Shown piece by piece: positions 56,274 to 64,000 of a stretch of 64,000 nucleotides of DNA. The DNA is from Sulfuracidifex tepidarius (GTDB lineage: Archaea; Thermoproteota; Thermoprotei_A; Sulfolobales; Sulfolobaceae). The position numbers and the translations under genes are program-made. Where the stretch lies: assembly GCF_008326425.1 (NCBI RefSeq), contig NZ_AP018929.1, positions 758,875 through 822,874 of the forward strand, in the 5' to 3' direction. How positions within the stretch are numbered: the stretch's first letter is position 1; each line of letters starts with the position of its first letter. The notes beneath the pieces were generated by a model, which was not told the origin of the DNA, ran no database searches, and saw nothing but the letters and a program-made list of their open reading frames with translations.

Positions 56274-56730
56274 TACTACCGTTGTTAAATAAGGAGCAGG
56301 GAGTTATATAATTTGTGATGGAAAGAAGGACTGCGTCGTTGAAGCCTAGGAATACCAAGTCTCCTGGAACTAGCCTTTTACCGTGAAAGATCATCTCCTG
56401 TTTCACCGAACAGAGAACCTTGCCGTTCTTGGTCACATACTCAGAGGACACAAAGGAGACGTAAACTTCTTCCATCTTCCTGATGGCCTCAAGCAATTCC
56501 TTGTCGAAGCCACGAGGGCTTTCTCCTTCCAGGAGCTTTGAGACCCTCAGTTCAAAGATAGATCTAGCAATCTCCTTCATTACATTTAACTGTTCCCTGT
56601 TGAGGGGATCTGAGACCGGGTAAAGTATCTTCTTTACTCTGAGCTCGTCCTTGGTCACTTCGCTCATTGATACGTCTAGGAGATCTGGGTGTTCCATTTC
56701 CTTCCTGAGAATTTCATCCAACATGAGCAA
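56260..56730 (-). CDS. gins15: GINS complex subunit Gins15
   Basis: 156 residues with the helical A domain and a short beta-rich B domain (KEMIFHGK-like region near [20 protein letters not shown]). In Sulfolobus, Gins15 is encoded next to PriS, as here, and Gins23 next to MCM. The GINS tetramer binds MCM and primase in the replisome. Recognition by sequence is weak, so the call leans on neighbours. Overlaps PriS by 17 bp and L44e by 14 bp. Confidence 0.8.
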   Translation of the reverse strand: MLMLDEILRKEMEHPDLLDVSMSEVTKDELRVKKILYPVSDPLNREQLNVMKEIARSIFELRVSKLLEGESPRGFDKELLEAIRKMEEVYVSFVSSEYVTKNGKVLCSVKQEMIFHGKRLVPGDLVFLGFNDAVLLSITNYITPCSLFNNGSNEGS

Positions 56731-57694
56731 GAATCTCCCCGAGCCCTTTTAAGTGAAGAAGAACTCCCAACGAGGTCGGTATTACCGTGATCTTTCCTTT
56801 CTCGACAGAGACCTCAACGTCGAATAACTTGGTGTTTATGGTCAGGAATGGAAGGAATGAGACTGCACCCTTGAAGGGAGAAAGTTCGCTGACTCTGGGC
56901 GTGAATGAACGCGGATCAGCTTTCTTCACCAACAGACCTGATTTCCCGTGTAGCGAGTTAGGAATCCTGATGAGCCTCTTCACGTCAATCGTGACCTGCC
57001 TATCGAGGACGACTCCCCTCTCTCCGCGGGCCTTCCTTCCTACCCATCCCGGATCCTCCGGAGATCCCTTATAATCAGGTACGTCGTCCCCGCTTACATA
57101 GTCAACTATTTCCTTCCTTTCATCGGATCCTAACAAGGCACATTCCCCCACGCAGTCCACCTGAACGTGGAAACCCCTGTTCCCAGAGAAATAAACTTTA
57201 GGTTCCATGCCGAAGTCGTGTTTCAAGATGTCCTCCAGCACGTAAGCGTGTTTGGCTCCCTCTCTGATACACTCCTCCCCCATTTCTTGATAGATCGAGG
57301 TATCCGTACCGTCTTTTTCACAACTCTGTGAATTAGTTAAAGAACCGCAGACAGGACAGAACTTAACCTCGTGGACTTCACAGAGGTGGTCCGCATCTAT
57401 GTCGAAAAGTAAATCAGCTCCCATCCAGCCCTTCTTCTCGACATCCTTGGCGTCGGGAAGTTGATACTTCGCAGACGAGTAGAAGAGGTGTGCGGGGACT
57501 TTAGTCTTAAGGAAGTTGAGCAACTCCCCCTCAGAGTGAAAGGACAGATGCCTGATGTAACCTTCAGCGGACAAAGGTTGGACTGCGAATTCCCTTAATT
57601 CCATGTCGAAGGGGAGCTCAAGGTTACCTGGGTTTGAGTAGTACTCCTTGAAAAGGCCTTCAACTACCTTGTTATTCTGCCCTTGGTGCGACAT
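56714..57694 (-). CDS. priS: DNA primase small subunit PriS
   Basis: The catalytic motif LLFDIDADH (about residue 102) holds two of the metal-binding aspartates; a zinc-binding CPVCG...C follows, and NRGFHVQVD marks the third motif. PriS makes RNA and DNA primers as a dimer with PriL. I chose ATG 57694 (326 aa), within the end of the PCNA gene; an upstream frame to 57727 exists. The PCNA-PriS-Gins15 order is conserved in Sulfolobales. Confidence 0.95.
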   Translation of the reverse strand: MSHQGQNNKVVEGLFKEYYSNPGNLELPFDMELREFAVQPLSAEGYIRHLSFHSEGELLNFLKTKVPAHLFYSSAKYQLPDAKDVEKKGWMGADLLFDIDADHLCEVHEVKFCPVCGSLTNSQSCEKDGTDTSIYQEMGEECIREGAKHAYVLEDILKHDFGMEPKVYFSGNRGFHVQVDCVGECALLGSDERKEIVDYVSGDDVPDYKGSPEDPGWVGRKARGERGVVLDRQVTIDVKRLIRIPNSLHGKSGLLVKKADPRSFTPRVSELSPFKGAVSFLPFLTINTKLFDVEVSVEKGKITVIPTSLGVLLHLKGLGEILAHVG

Positions 57695-58409
57695 AGAAGT
57701 CCCCGTATGCACCGTTAGGCATTTCATAATGAAGCCTCACAGGGATCTGAGTCCCGAAGCTGACCTCCACAGTGTCTGCGGCCTTCCTCAGTGATGTGGT
57801 CCCCATTACGTAGTCCATGCTGTAACTCGACCTAGCGTCAACTCCGTCAGCCTCTATGAGAGACCCGCTTTCAGTTGAAAGCTCTGCCTTAGCGTCAGAC
57901 ATGTCACCTTCTACCTGCATTATGAACTTTCCGGAACTCGACTCAAGAATGAGGACACTGCCTATCTCCGAAAGCACGTCTAATGAGCTAACTAAGTTTG
58001 AAGTCATCATCTTCGCCCTGAAGGAGAACTGAAACCCCATTGATGGTTCCCTTCCTTCCTCTAACGAAAGTAAGGGAAGGGAGAACCTCCTCTCGACGTT
58101 ACCTTTATAGTTGATTATTATAGTGTTTTGATTCGTCTCCAGTTCGAGAAGGTCATCCTTTCCGCCCCTTTTCAACACGTCAGAGAGATCTCCTAGCTTG
58201 ACTCCTATCAGCTCCTTCTCCTCACTCACAGAGTACTCCTCGAAATATCCCGCAGGTAAATTGATGGATAGAAATGCTACCTTTGCAGTGTCGACTCCAA
58301 AGATTTTAAGCCCATCTTGTGTGGCAACCATGTTTACTTCAGGGATGAAGTTCTCCACTGCTGCAATGATATCAGAAAATGCTAATGCATCAGCTACTTT
58401 AGCTTTCAT
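57672..58409 (-). CDS. pcn: DNA polymerase sliding clamp PCNA
   Basis: The 245-aa protein (from ATG 58409) has the two-domain clamp fold: opening MKAKVADALAFSDIIAAVEN, the interdomain loop LSLEEGREPS and the end VRLHYEMPNGAYGDFYVAP. Sulfolobales have three PCNA paralogs forming a heterotrimer; which this is cannot be told for certain. A T-rich TATA box about 25 nt upstream indicates a leaderless start and a promoter inside the spacer after the GPN gene. A longer open frame upstream to 58514 is not translated, by this argument. Confidence 0.95.
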   Translation of the reverse strand: MKAKVADALAFSDIIAAVENFIPEVNMVATQDGLKIFGVDTAKVAFLSINLPAGYFEEYSVSEEKELIGVKLGDLSDVLKRGGKDDLLELETNQNTIIINYKGNVERRFSLPLLSLEEGREPSMGFQFSFRAKMMTSNLVSSLDVLSEIGSVLILESSSGKFIMQVEGDMSDAKAELSTESGSLIEADGVDARSSYSMDYVMGTTSLRKAADTVEVSFGTQIPVRLHYEMPNGAYGDFYVAPRAE

Positions 58410-58443
58410 GGTGATATGTAAAATGATGGAATTAAAAAAATCT

Positions 58444-59208
58444 TCACAACGTAGGGTTTCCCTCCTCGGTAAGGAAGTCCTCTCCTCCTGCGAAGATACG
58501 TTGGATCTCTGCATAAAAATTATCTATTCCCAAGTTAGAAGTAGAGGAGACTGGTGTAGGCGGTGCCGACAGACTCTCCACCAAGGACTTTACCAGCTCA
58601 TATGAGTATTCGTCTATAGTACCTAGGCTATCAACCAGTTCCTCCCCGTTACTCCAGGTCAATATCTCCTGAAGCTCTTTCTCCGTTAGAAGGTCTACCT
58701 TGCTCAGCAAGTTAACCGTAGGCATGTCCATCCTGAATTTGACTGAACTCGAGAGTAACAGCATGGAAACGTAGCTCCTAGCTTCCTTTGCTATGAAAGA
58801 ATCTATTAGGAAAGCCATGGCCTTCTTGTTGTCTCCTGCTATGAGTGAGGACAACATCCTACCGGTCTCACGGTAAGCGAAGAGCTCTATTTGACCAGGG
58901 GTGTCCACTAACACGTAATTTGACTCTATCTGGTCCACATCTTCCTTGATTTCCGACGCCTTGGTGAGTATTAGGTCGGAAGCGGCTATGAGAGATGAGT
59001 TTGGTCCTAGCCCAAACTTCTCCATCACTTCATACGCATCAACGTAATCCCTCACGTCTAATGAAGGCGTGTAAGGAAGGCTTTCAACAGCCGGATCCAA
59101 GTTAATTATAGCGGAGTCCATCTGCATATCGTTGAGGTAGTCATTGAAGGTCTTCACAAGGGTGGTCTTACCTGACCCAGCTGTCCCCACGAAGAAGACA
59201 AAATACAT
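58444..59208 (-). CDS. GPN-loop GTPase
   Basis: The P-loop GTAGSGKTT opens the protein, and GPN (FGLGPNSSL) near residue 73 is the hallmark insertion of the family. The G4-like motif is LLSKVDLL. Archaeal GPN GTPases form dimers; eukaryotic kin help assemble RNA polymerase II. Length 254 aa. It precedes the PCNA gene with a 34-bp gap. Confidence 0.92.
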   Translation of the reverse strand: MYFVFFVGTAGSGKTTLVKTFNDYLNDMQMDSAIINLDPAVESLPYTPSLDVRDYVDAYEVMEKFGLGPNSSLIAASDLILTKASEIKEDVDQIESNYVLVDTPGQIELFAYRETGRMLSSLIAGDNKKAMAFLIDSFIAKEARSYVSMLLLSSSVKFRMDMPTVNLLSKVDLLTEKELQEILTWSNGEELVDSLGTIDEYSYELVKSLVESLSAPPTPVSSTSNLGIDNFYAEIQRIFAGGEDFLTEEGNPTL

Positions 59209-59260
59209 GGAATGAGTTAAGGGGTTTTAATCTTAAAAGCTTCCCTTGAGAGAAGTCCAT

Positions 59261-60133
59261 ATGATTATAGTAGGAGGGCCGGCATCCAACGGCATAGATG
59301 ATGGAATAGCTAAGTCGCTTTCCTTACCATTAGTCAAGGTCCAGAGCAAGATATTTCCGGACGGGGAGTCATACGTTAGAATCCCGGAGACAGTTAAAGA
59401 CAACGAGGTGGTAGTTGTACAGTCAACCTTCCCTGAACAGGACAAAAGGCTCATGGAGCTCTTCTTCATAAGTGAGACGCTGAGGGACATGGGAGCTACG
59501 AAGGTACACGCAGTAGTTCCTTATCTAGCTTACTCTAGACAGGATAGGAGGTTCATGGAAGGGGAGGCTATAAGCGTGAAGACAGTGTTAAGGATGATAT
59601 CGCAAGCCGGAGCAGACACCTTGTTAACTGTTGAACCTCATCATGAAGAGGAGATGAAGTACTTCTCAGGCCAAGTGAAGACGGTTAGCCCTTACGAGGA
59701 GATAGCAATAGAAATAAGGAAGCACGTTAGTGAGCCTTACGTTTTAGCCCCTGATAGGAGCGCACTTGGTAGGGCTGAGAGAATAGCCAAAATCGTGGAA
59801 GGGAATTTCTCCTTTATAGAAAAAATGAGGGACAAGGAAACGGGAAAGACAACGATAAAGGAAGCCCCTAACGTCAACCTCAAGGGAAAGGACGTGATAC
59901 TCATAGACGACGTCATAAGCACTGGAGGTACAATGGTTCAGGCAGCAGAGTACGCTTACGAAAGGGGGGCCAACAGCGTGATTGCCTCCGCATGTCACGT
60001 GCTTCTTGTGGGAGACGCCAAATCTAAGATGAAGAGAGCTGGGATCAAAAAGATATTCGGAACTAACACTGTAAAGAACGACGAAGAAGTAATAACTGTA
60101 GACATATCTAAGACAATTGCGTTAAGCTTATGA
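59261..60133 (+). CDS. prs: Ribose-phosphate pyrophosphokinase
   Basis: Catalyses ribose-5-phosphate plus ATP to PRPP for nucleotide and His/Trp synthesis. Recognised from SRQDRRFMEGE (ATP-binding region) and the PRPP loop DVILIDDVISTGGTM near the C-terminus. I chose ATG 59261 (290 aa) because a TATA-like TCTTAAAAG lies about 24 nt upstream; a TTG at 59246 is in frame. Its end overlaps the next gene's ATG, and three genes run on with ATGA overlaps. Confidence 0.95.
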   Translation: MIIVGGPASNGIDDGIAKSLSLPLVKVQSKIFPDGESYVRIPETVKDNEVVVVQSTFPEQDKRLMELFFISETLRDMGATKVHAVVPYLAYSRQDRRFMEGEAISVKTVLRMISQAGADTLLTVEPHHEEEMKYFSGQVKTVSPYEEIAIEIRKHVSEPYVLAPDRSALGRAERIAKIVEGNFSFIEKMRDKETGKTTIKEAPNVNLKGKDVILIDDVISTGGTMVQAAEYAYERGANSVIASACHVLLVGDAKSKMKRAGIKKIFGTNTVKNDEEVITVDISKTIALSL

Positions 60134-61053
60134 AGTACGCCGTGCTCAACTGGAGAGACCCTTTCCTATCCTTAGCTGAACTCAGAGCTTTAACTGACAC
60201 CAAGTACGACCAAATTCACATGATGTCAGGCGTAGCAATAGGAGAATGGAGTCAGGATACGCTTTCATCAAGATCTGCATTAATTAAGAGAAATGGGGAC
60301 TTGATCATGGTGACTAACGACCCTAAAGAGGTGAACGAGACGCTCAAAGGGGGATGCTTTTCCATAGACATAGACGTAGCCCTCGGGGAAATGAGGGAAG
60401 AGTTCACTCCCATTTACAACGAGGCAATAAAGGGGATTAAGCTCTCGAGGACGTGTGAAAAGCTGGACATGATGTTCAGCGACGGCAACATGATACTAGG
60501 TAAGAGGAAGGACTCAATAGACAACCGAACTTTAGATGCCCACAACAAGAAACCTTTCACTCAGTCTGGGACAATGACGGCTAGGACGTCAAGGCTCCTG
60601 GTTAACCTCTCAGCCCCTAGGAGGACTTTCCTGGACCCTTTCTGCGGACTCGGTTCCCTCCTTATCGAAGCTTCGTGGCTGGGGTATAGATGCTACGGAC
60701 TCGACTTCGACCTCTACATGACGTGGAAGAGCAAGGAGAACTTGAAAAGTTTTTCCTTAGAGTGTCAACTCGTCCAAGGTTCGGCTTCCTCACTTCCTTT
60801 CAGACAAGTTGACGGTATAGCTACCGATCCTCCTTACGGGAGGTCGACCAAGTTCACGGGAGAGCTGAAGTCCCTATATGAGGAATTCTTTTATTCTACG
60901 GCTGAAATTCTGAAGGGAAAGCTGGTGTTTTCAACTGACGCTAAAATGGACTTCGACGACGACTTGAAGTCAGCAGGATTTTCCATAGATGAAATACATT
61001 TCATGTACATGCATAAGTCTTTGTCAAGGAAAATTTACGTGGTGAGGAGATGA
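60130..61053 (+). CDS. tRNA (guanine10-N2) methyltransferase, Trm-G10/TrmG10 type
   Basis: The N-terminal half is a diverged THUMP-type RNA-binding part and the C-terminal half a Rossmann methyltransferase with DPFCGLGSLLIEA (SAM loop) and the catalytic ATDPPYG. The archaeal enzyme makes m2G or m2,2G at position 10 of tRNA. The 307-aa length is slightly short, which fits Sulfolobales. Starts inside prs with ATGA overlap. Confidence 0.85.
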   Translation: MKYAVLNWRDPFLSLAELRALTDTKYDQIHMMSGVAIGEWSQDTLSSRSALIKRNGDLIMVTNDPKEVNETLKGGCFSIDIDVALGEMREEFTPIYNEAIKGIKLSRTCEKLDMMFSDGNMILGKRKDSIDNRTLDAHNKKPFTQSGTMTARTSRLLVNLSAPRRTFLDPFCGLGSLLIEASWLGYRCYGLDFDLYMTWKSKENLKSFSLECQLVQGSASSLPFRQVDGIATDPPYGRSTKFTGELKSLYEEFFYSTAEILKGKLVFSTDAKMDFDDDLKSAGFSIDEIHFMYMHKSLSRKIYVVRR

Positions 61054-61922
61054 TAAAGGTATATTTCTTGGGGACAGGAGGAGGAGCCCCAAGCAAGGAA
61101 AGGAACCTCCCTGCCTTCCTGGTGAAAAGGGAAGGATTCTCAGCTCTATTGGACTGTGGTGAAGGGACTCAGTACACGTTCATGAAGTACGGCTTCAGTT
61201 CCGTGTCTCTAGACCTTGTGGGGATAACCCACATGCACGGAGACCACGTCTTAGGTCTGGTCGGGTTAATAGAAAGTATGGGGATGTTGAATAGGGAAAA
61301 GCCTCTCTACATCTTGGGACCTTCCCACCTGAGGGATTTCCTTTACTCTGCGTTTGAGTCCACACACTTCAGACCTAGGTTCGAGCTTAGATTCCTGGAC
61401 GAGTTCGAAAATAAAGACCTTACGATAAAGAAATTTAAGACATGTCACACCGTGCCCTCCCAAGGTTACGTCATCCAGGAGAAAGACAGGGTAAACCTGG
61501 ACATGGAAAAGCTCAGTGAAATGGGGATCAAAGACTGGACACTGTTGAGAAAGCTAAAGGAGGGAAATGACGTCACAGTGAACGGAACGTTGATAAGACA
61601 CGAGGATTTCCTGATAACCAGGAAAGGAAGTAAGATAGTCTACACGGGTGACACTAGGCCTTGTCAGTCTACTGTAGAAGCCTCAAGGGACGCTGACCTA
61701 CTGATCCATGAATCGACGTTCTTGGACGAACCCTCGGCTTTGACGTACGGCCACTCCAACGTGAGCGAGGCCGCTTCAATAGCGACAGATAGCAATGTGA
61801 AACTCTTGGCTTTAACTCACATAAGTGCTAGGTATATCGACACAAGGTCATTACTAGACACTGCTAAGAGGAGCTTCCCTAGAGTTGTCTTACCTGACGA
61901 TTTATCATTCATCAACGTCTGA
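61050..61922 (+). CDS. rnz: Ribonuclease Z (tRNA 3' endonuclease)
   Basis: The metallo-beta-lactamase motif THMHGDHVLGL near residue 60, VYTGDTRPCQ near residue 198 and the final ALTHIS carry the zinc ligands. The enzyme trims the 3' trailer of pre-tRNAs before CCA addition. Length 290 aa. ATGA overlap with the methyltransferase gene. The tRNA genes in this window lack encoded CCA, so the enzyme and the nearby CCA-adding enzyme act in sequence. Confidence 0.95.
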   Translation: MIKVYFLGTGGGAPSKERNLPAFLVKREGFSALLDCGEGTQYTFMKYGFSSVSLDLVGITHMHGDHVLGLVGLIESMGMLNREKPLYILGPSHLRDFLYSAFESTHFRPRFELRFLDEFENKDLTIKKFKTCHTVPSQGYVIQEKDRVNLDMEKLSEMGIKDWTLLRKLKEGNDVTVNGTLIRHEDFLITRKGSKIVYTGDTRPCQSTVEASRDADLLIHESTFLDEPSALTYGHSNVSEAASIATDSNVKLLALTHISARYIDTRSLLDTAKRSFPRVVLPDDLSFINV

Positions 61923-62061
61923 AACGAACAGAGTCTAAGGACGCCTAAGTGTAGTCTAAAAAGCCTCACTCCGCCCGTTGAAGGGACTAGCTCGTCGTTA
62001 GATTACGCTACGAGAAAGGTCTGATCTTAAACTAAAACCCGAACCTAAAAGATTCACGTGG

Positions 62062-62490
62062 TCAAGGCATTGGGTTTTCCCATAAAGGTCTTCCGTGACT
62101 TGTTTTGGGAGCCAACCAATCGATCACGTCCTTAGCCTTGTCGCTCTTTATGAAGAACTTTATCGGTCCCAGAGGAGATTCCTCTTCACTGTCGACGAAA
62201 GTCAGTACCCTCGCTGCAGCAGCTTGCTTATGAATCATGAAAGTTATGGTGTTTCCTTCCAACCCTCGAAGTAGGTACTTCCTTGAGGCGTCGAGGATCT
62301 TCTCTTCCCTTAGAGCCCTGTGAACTTTCATGAGGCTTTTGAGCGATGAAGACTCGAAAGTCAGCACAAGTGAGAGGTCTAAAGAGTCTTCCTTTACTTT
62401 CTCATAGATCAAGAAATTCGACACAGCATTGATAACTCTCTCCTTCAACTCTGAAGGCTTTACCTCGGCTACTACGGTTACCTTATCCAA
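62062..62490 (-). CDS. UPF0201 family protein
   Basis: 142 residues: opening [20 protein letters not shown], then ARKYLLRG-like [18 protein letters not shown], and ESPLGPIKF near residue 111. The family is archaea-wide with a ferredoxin-like fold that resembles RNA-binding proteins; function unknown. It overlaps the UPF0200 gene by 8 bp, a pairing conserved in archaea by my recollection. Confidence 0.85.
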   Translation of the reverse strand: MDKVTVVAEVKPSELKERVINAVSNFLIYEKVKEDSLDLSLVLTFESSSLKSLMKVHRALREEKILDASRKYLLRGLEGNTITFMIHKQAAAARVLTFVDSEEESPLGPIKFFIKSDKAKDVIDWLAPKTSHGRPLWENPMP

Positions 62491-63004
62491 ACTTCAGCAC
62501 CCTCTTAATGAAATCTTCGCATTCCCTCTTAAATTCAGCAATGGAAGAGGAGTTAGTAATTATGTAATCTGACATTGCTATCACTCCACCAAGACCGAAA
62601 TCGAGTTCCTCCTTGTCCCTGAGCTTCACCAAGGAAATATCCTTTGAATCGTCGGGTCTCATCCTATTCATTATCCTCTCATACCTGATAGACGGAGGAG
62701 AGTGGACTGAAACAAGAAAGATCTCATTTCCCTGGAGTAAGTTCCTGAACTCCTCAACTTCGTCGAGACTCCTCACACCGTCAAACACGACCAAAGGGGA
62801 AGGTGATCCCATGGACTCAACGCTGAGCCTAGCTACTACCCCGTTTCCGTAAATGGTCCTGAGCCTCTTAGCGTAATCCATTAACCTCTCTCCAGGCTTT
62901 CCGTCTTCACTGAACCTCTTCTTAACTACGTCACTCATGACTATTACCTTAGCTCCCTTATCTTTCAGCAGGTTAGAAAAGAGGCTCTTCCCAGAGCCGG
63001 GCAT
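62483..63004 (-). CDS. UPF0200 P-loop NTPase (dephospho-CoA-kinase-like)
   Basis: The P-loop [11 protein letters not shown] is right at the N-terminus of the first ATG (63004). Upstream codons continue in frame as IKVLLIAG, the first strand that such NTPases normally have, but no ATG, GTG or TTG precedes them; an ATT at 63028 is the only reasonable initiator. Later motifs are VVFDGVRS and a lid-like RMRPDD. Archaeal UPF0200 proteins resemble nucleotide or dephospho-CoA kinases. The start therefore remains open. Confidence 0.85.
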   Translation of the reverse strand: MPGSGKSLFSNLLKDKGAKVIVMSDVVKKRFSEDGKPGERLMDYAKRLRTIYGNGVVARLSVESMGSPSPLVVFDGVRSLDEVEEFRNLLQGNEIFLVSVHSPPSIRYERIMNRMRPDDSKDISLVKLRDKEELDFGLGGVIAMSDYIITNSSSIAEFKRECEDFIKRVLKFG

Positions 63005-63068
63005 TCCAGCTATTAAAAGGACTTTAATCTTAGACCACGCATATCTACAGTAAAGTGGGTTATAAACT

Positions 63069-63617
63069 ATGAGACTATTTATTGCAGTCGATATTCCAAT
63101 TAATCAGAAAATTATAGACTTGATAGAACAAATAAATCAAAGTGGAGCCGACGTGAAGAGCGTCGAGCTTGAGAACCTCCACTTGACTCTTCTCTTTATA
63201 GGAGAAAAGAGAGAGAATGAATTAGAGGGAATAGAACAGTCCATGAACAAGGTAAGGTTCAACGAGATTAACGCTTTGGCACAGGGAATAGGGTTCTTTC
63301 CTAACGAGGAGAGACCTAGAGTGATGTGGATAGGAATAAGGGATCAAGGAGAGTTCAGGAAAGTGAGAGAACAGTTGGTTAAGGAACTGAGGATGAGGAA
63401 AATTTACTTTGAAGATAGAAACGAGTTCTCGCCCCACTTGACCTTGTGCAGAATAAGGTCAGGAAGAGGAGTCGACAAGCTGAGGGAAATAGGAAAATCT
63501 AAAAAGGATGAAGTCTTCGAGGACTTCAAGGTAAAAGAAGTGAAGCTTTTCAAGAGTACGCTCACGCCCAAGGGACCCATCTATGAGCAACTATACTCTA
63601 TCAGATCTGAAGGATGA
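63069..63617 (+). CDS. thpR: RNA 2',3'-cyclic phosphodiesterase (ThpR/LigT)
   Basis: The two HxTx motifs of the 2H phosphoesterases are present: HLTLLFIGE near residue 40 and HLTLCRI near residue 124. It opens 2',3'-cyclic phosphates of RNA ends. Length 182 aa. It overlaps the CCA-adding enzyme gene by 35 bp, a known archaeal linkage, and both act on tRNA ends. Confidence 0.92.
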   Translation: MRLFIAVDIPINQKIIDLIEQINQSGADVKSVELENLHLTLLFIGEKRENELEGIEQSMNKVRFNEINALAQGIGFFPNEERPRVMWIGIRDQGEFRKVREQLVKELRMRKIYFEDRNEFSPHLTLCRIRSGRGVDKLREIGKSKKDEVFEDFKVKEVKLFKSTLTPKGPIYEQLYSIRSEG

Positions 63618-64000
63618 AGTCCTCAGGAGGATAAAACCGAGCAAGGAAGACGAAGCGAAGATCAAGTCTCACCTTTCCCCTATTCTGGAGAGAATCAAGG
63701 ACATGGAATTCCAGATACAAGGTTCATTCGCTAAGGGTACGTGGCTACGTGGCTCCAGCGATGTAGACGTCTTCATTTTCTTCGATAAGGACATGAAGGG
63801 CAGAATGGAGGAGATCGTGAAAGGTCTGGAATCCAGGATGAGAGGTTACGACACCGAGATGGCTTATGCAGAGCACCCGTACCTGATAGTGAGAGACGGG
63901 TTCATTGAGGTAGACCTAGTCCCTGCTATCAAGGTAGAGAAAGGAAGTTCAATAGTCACTGCCGTTGACAGAACTCCTTTTCACACCCGCTTTGTGAACT
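63583..64000 (+). CDS. cca: CCA-adding enzyme (class I tRNA nucleotidyltransferase), partial
   Basis: From ATG 63583 the first 139 codons are seen before the window ends. The archaeal class I signature QGSFAKGTWLRGSSDVDVF near residue 52 holds the two catalytic aspartates, and EVDLVPA near residue 112 is the third. The enzyme adds CCA to tRNA 3' ends. ATG lies within thpR, so coupled translation is likely. Confidence 0.95.
   Translation, partial: MSNYTLSDLKDEVLRRIKPSKEDEAKIKSHLSPILERIKDMEFQIQGSFAKGTWLRGSSDVDVFIFFDKDMKGRMEEIVKGLESRMRGYDTEMAYAEHPYLIVRDGFIEVDLVPAIKVEKGSSIVTAVDRTPFHTRFVN

Overview
The window reads as chromosome of a thermoacidophilic Sulfolobales archaeon, most like Metallosphaera. 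The evidence is archaeal information-processing genes (PCNA, PriS, Gins15, aIF2-alpha, Nop10, L44e, S27e), leaderless genes with TATA boxes about 25 nt upstream of the start, frequent GTG/TTG starts, an Arn-type FHA/VWA/PP2A cluster, a 4-hydroxybutyryl-CoA dehydratase of the 3-hydroxypropionate/4-hydroxybutyrate cycle, and base composition well above that of typical Sulfolobus by eye. The assignment to genus is inference.

Region 1-11600 holds a lipoate assembly operon (two radical-SAM lipoyl synthase candidates, a lipoate-protein ligase and an M23-like partner cut by the window edge), a TusA-type sulfur carrier and a GcvH/LbpA-like lipoyl carrier. Scattered among these are three paralogous winged-helix regulators and two previously easy-to-miss zinc mini-proteins (YHS/TRASH type). 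The set resembles the lipoate-dependent sHdr sulfur-oxidation system. QueC, two HAD/CoA-binding proteins, an MFS carrier and small unknowns fill the gaps. Region 11700-30000 has aconitase, the Arn cluster (two VWA proteins with Thr-Arg repeat tails, a PP2A phosphatase and a Zn-ribbon FHA protein around a shared divergent promoter), Trm10, a HerA-like ATPase, a peptide-type ABC transporter whose two ATPases have both lost their catalytic motifs, and 4-hydroxybutyryl-CoA dehydratase. Region 30000-42200 has a GT4 glycosyltransferase plus GH15 pair (possible trehalose metabolism), AlaX, a phosphodiesterase, an MFS carrier, an acetyl-CoA-synthetase-like ligase with a Trp-to-Gly change in its acyl pocket, and the two subunits of a CoA transferase on opposite strands.

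From 42512 to 48017 an integrated element of 5,460 bp (circle size) sits in a tRNA-Ala(CGC) gene. It carries an SSV-type integrase split by integration, RHH regulators, a P-loop/SF3-like replication protein with no recognisable primase, a TATC-rich tract and a 12-copy iteron-like array. It resembles the Sulfolobus plasmid/virus-satellite pSSVi. Left of it lies a frameshifted int(N) relic of a different, older element that used the same tRNA gene. The element's attachment core is bracketed by G5/C5 inverted repeats.

Region 48200-64000 returns to housekeeping: an S9 peptidase, a candidate C/D box sRNA, an ammonium transporter, an intron-bearing tRNA-Ile(GAU), AglB, the conserved operon GPN-PCNA-PriS-Gins15-L44e-S27e-aIF2alpha-Nop10, and a second run of tRNA-processing and nucleotide genes (Prs, Trm-G10, RNase Z, UPF0201, UPF0200, ThpR and the start of the CCA-adding enzyme).
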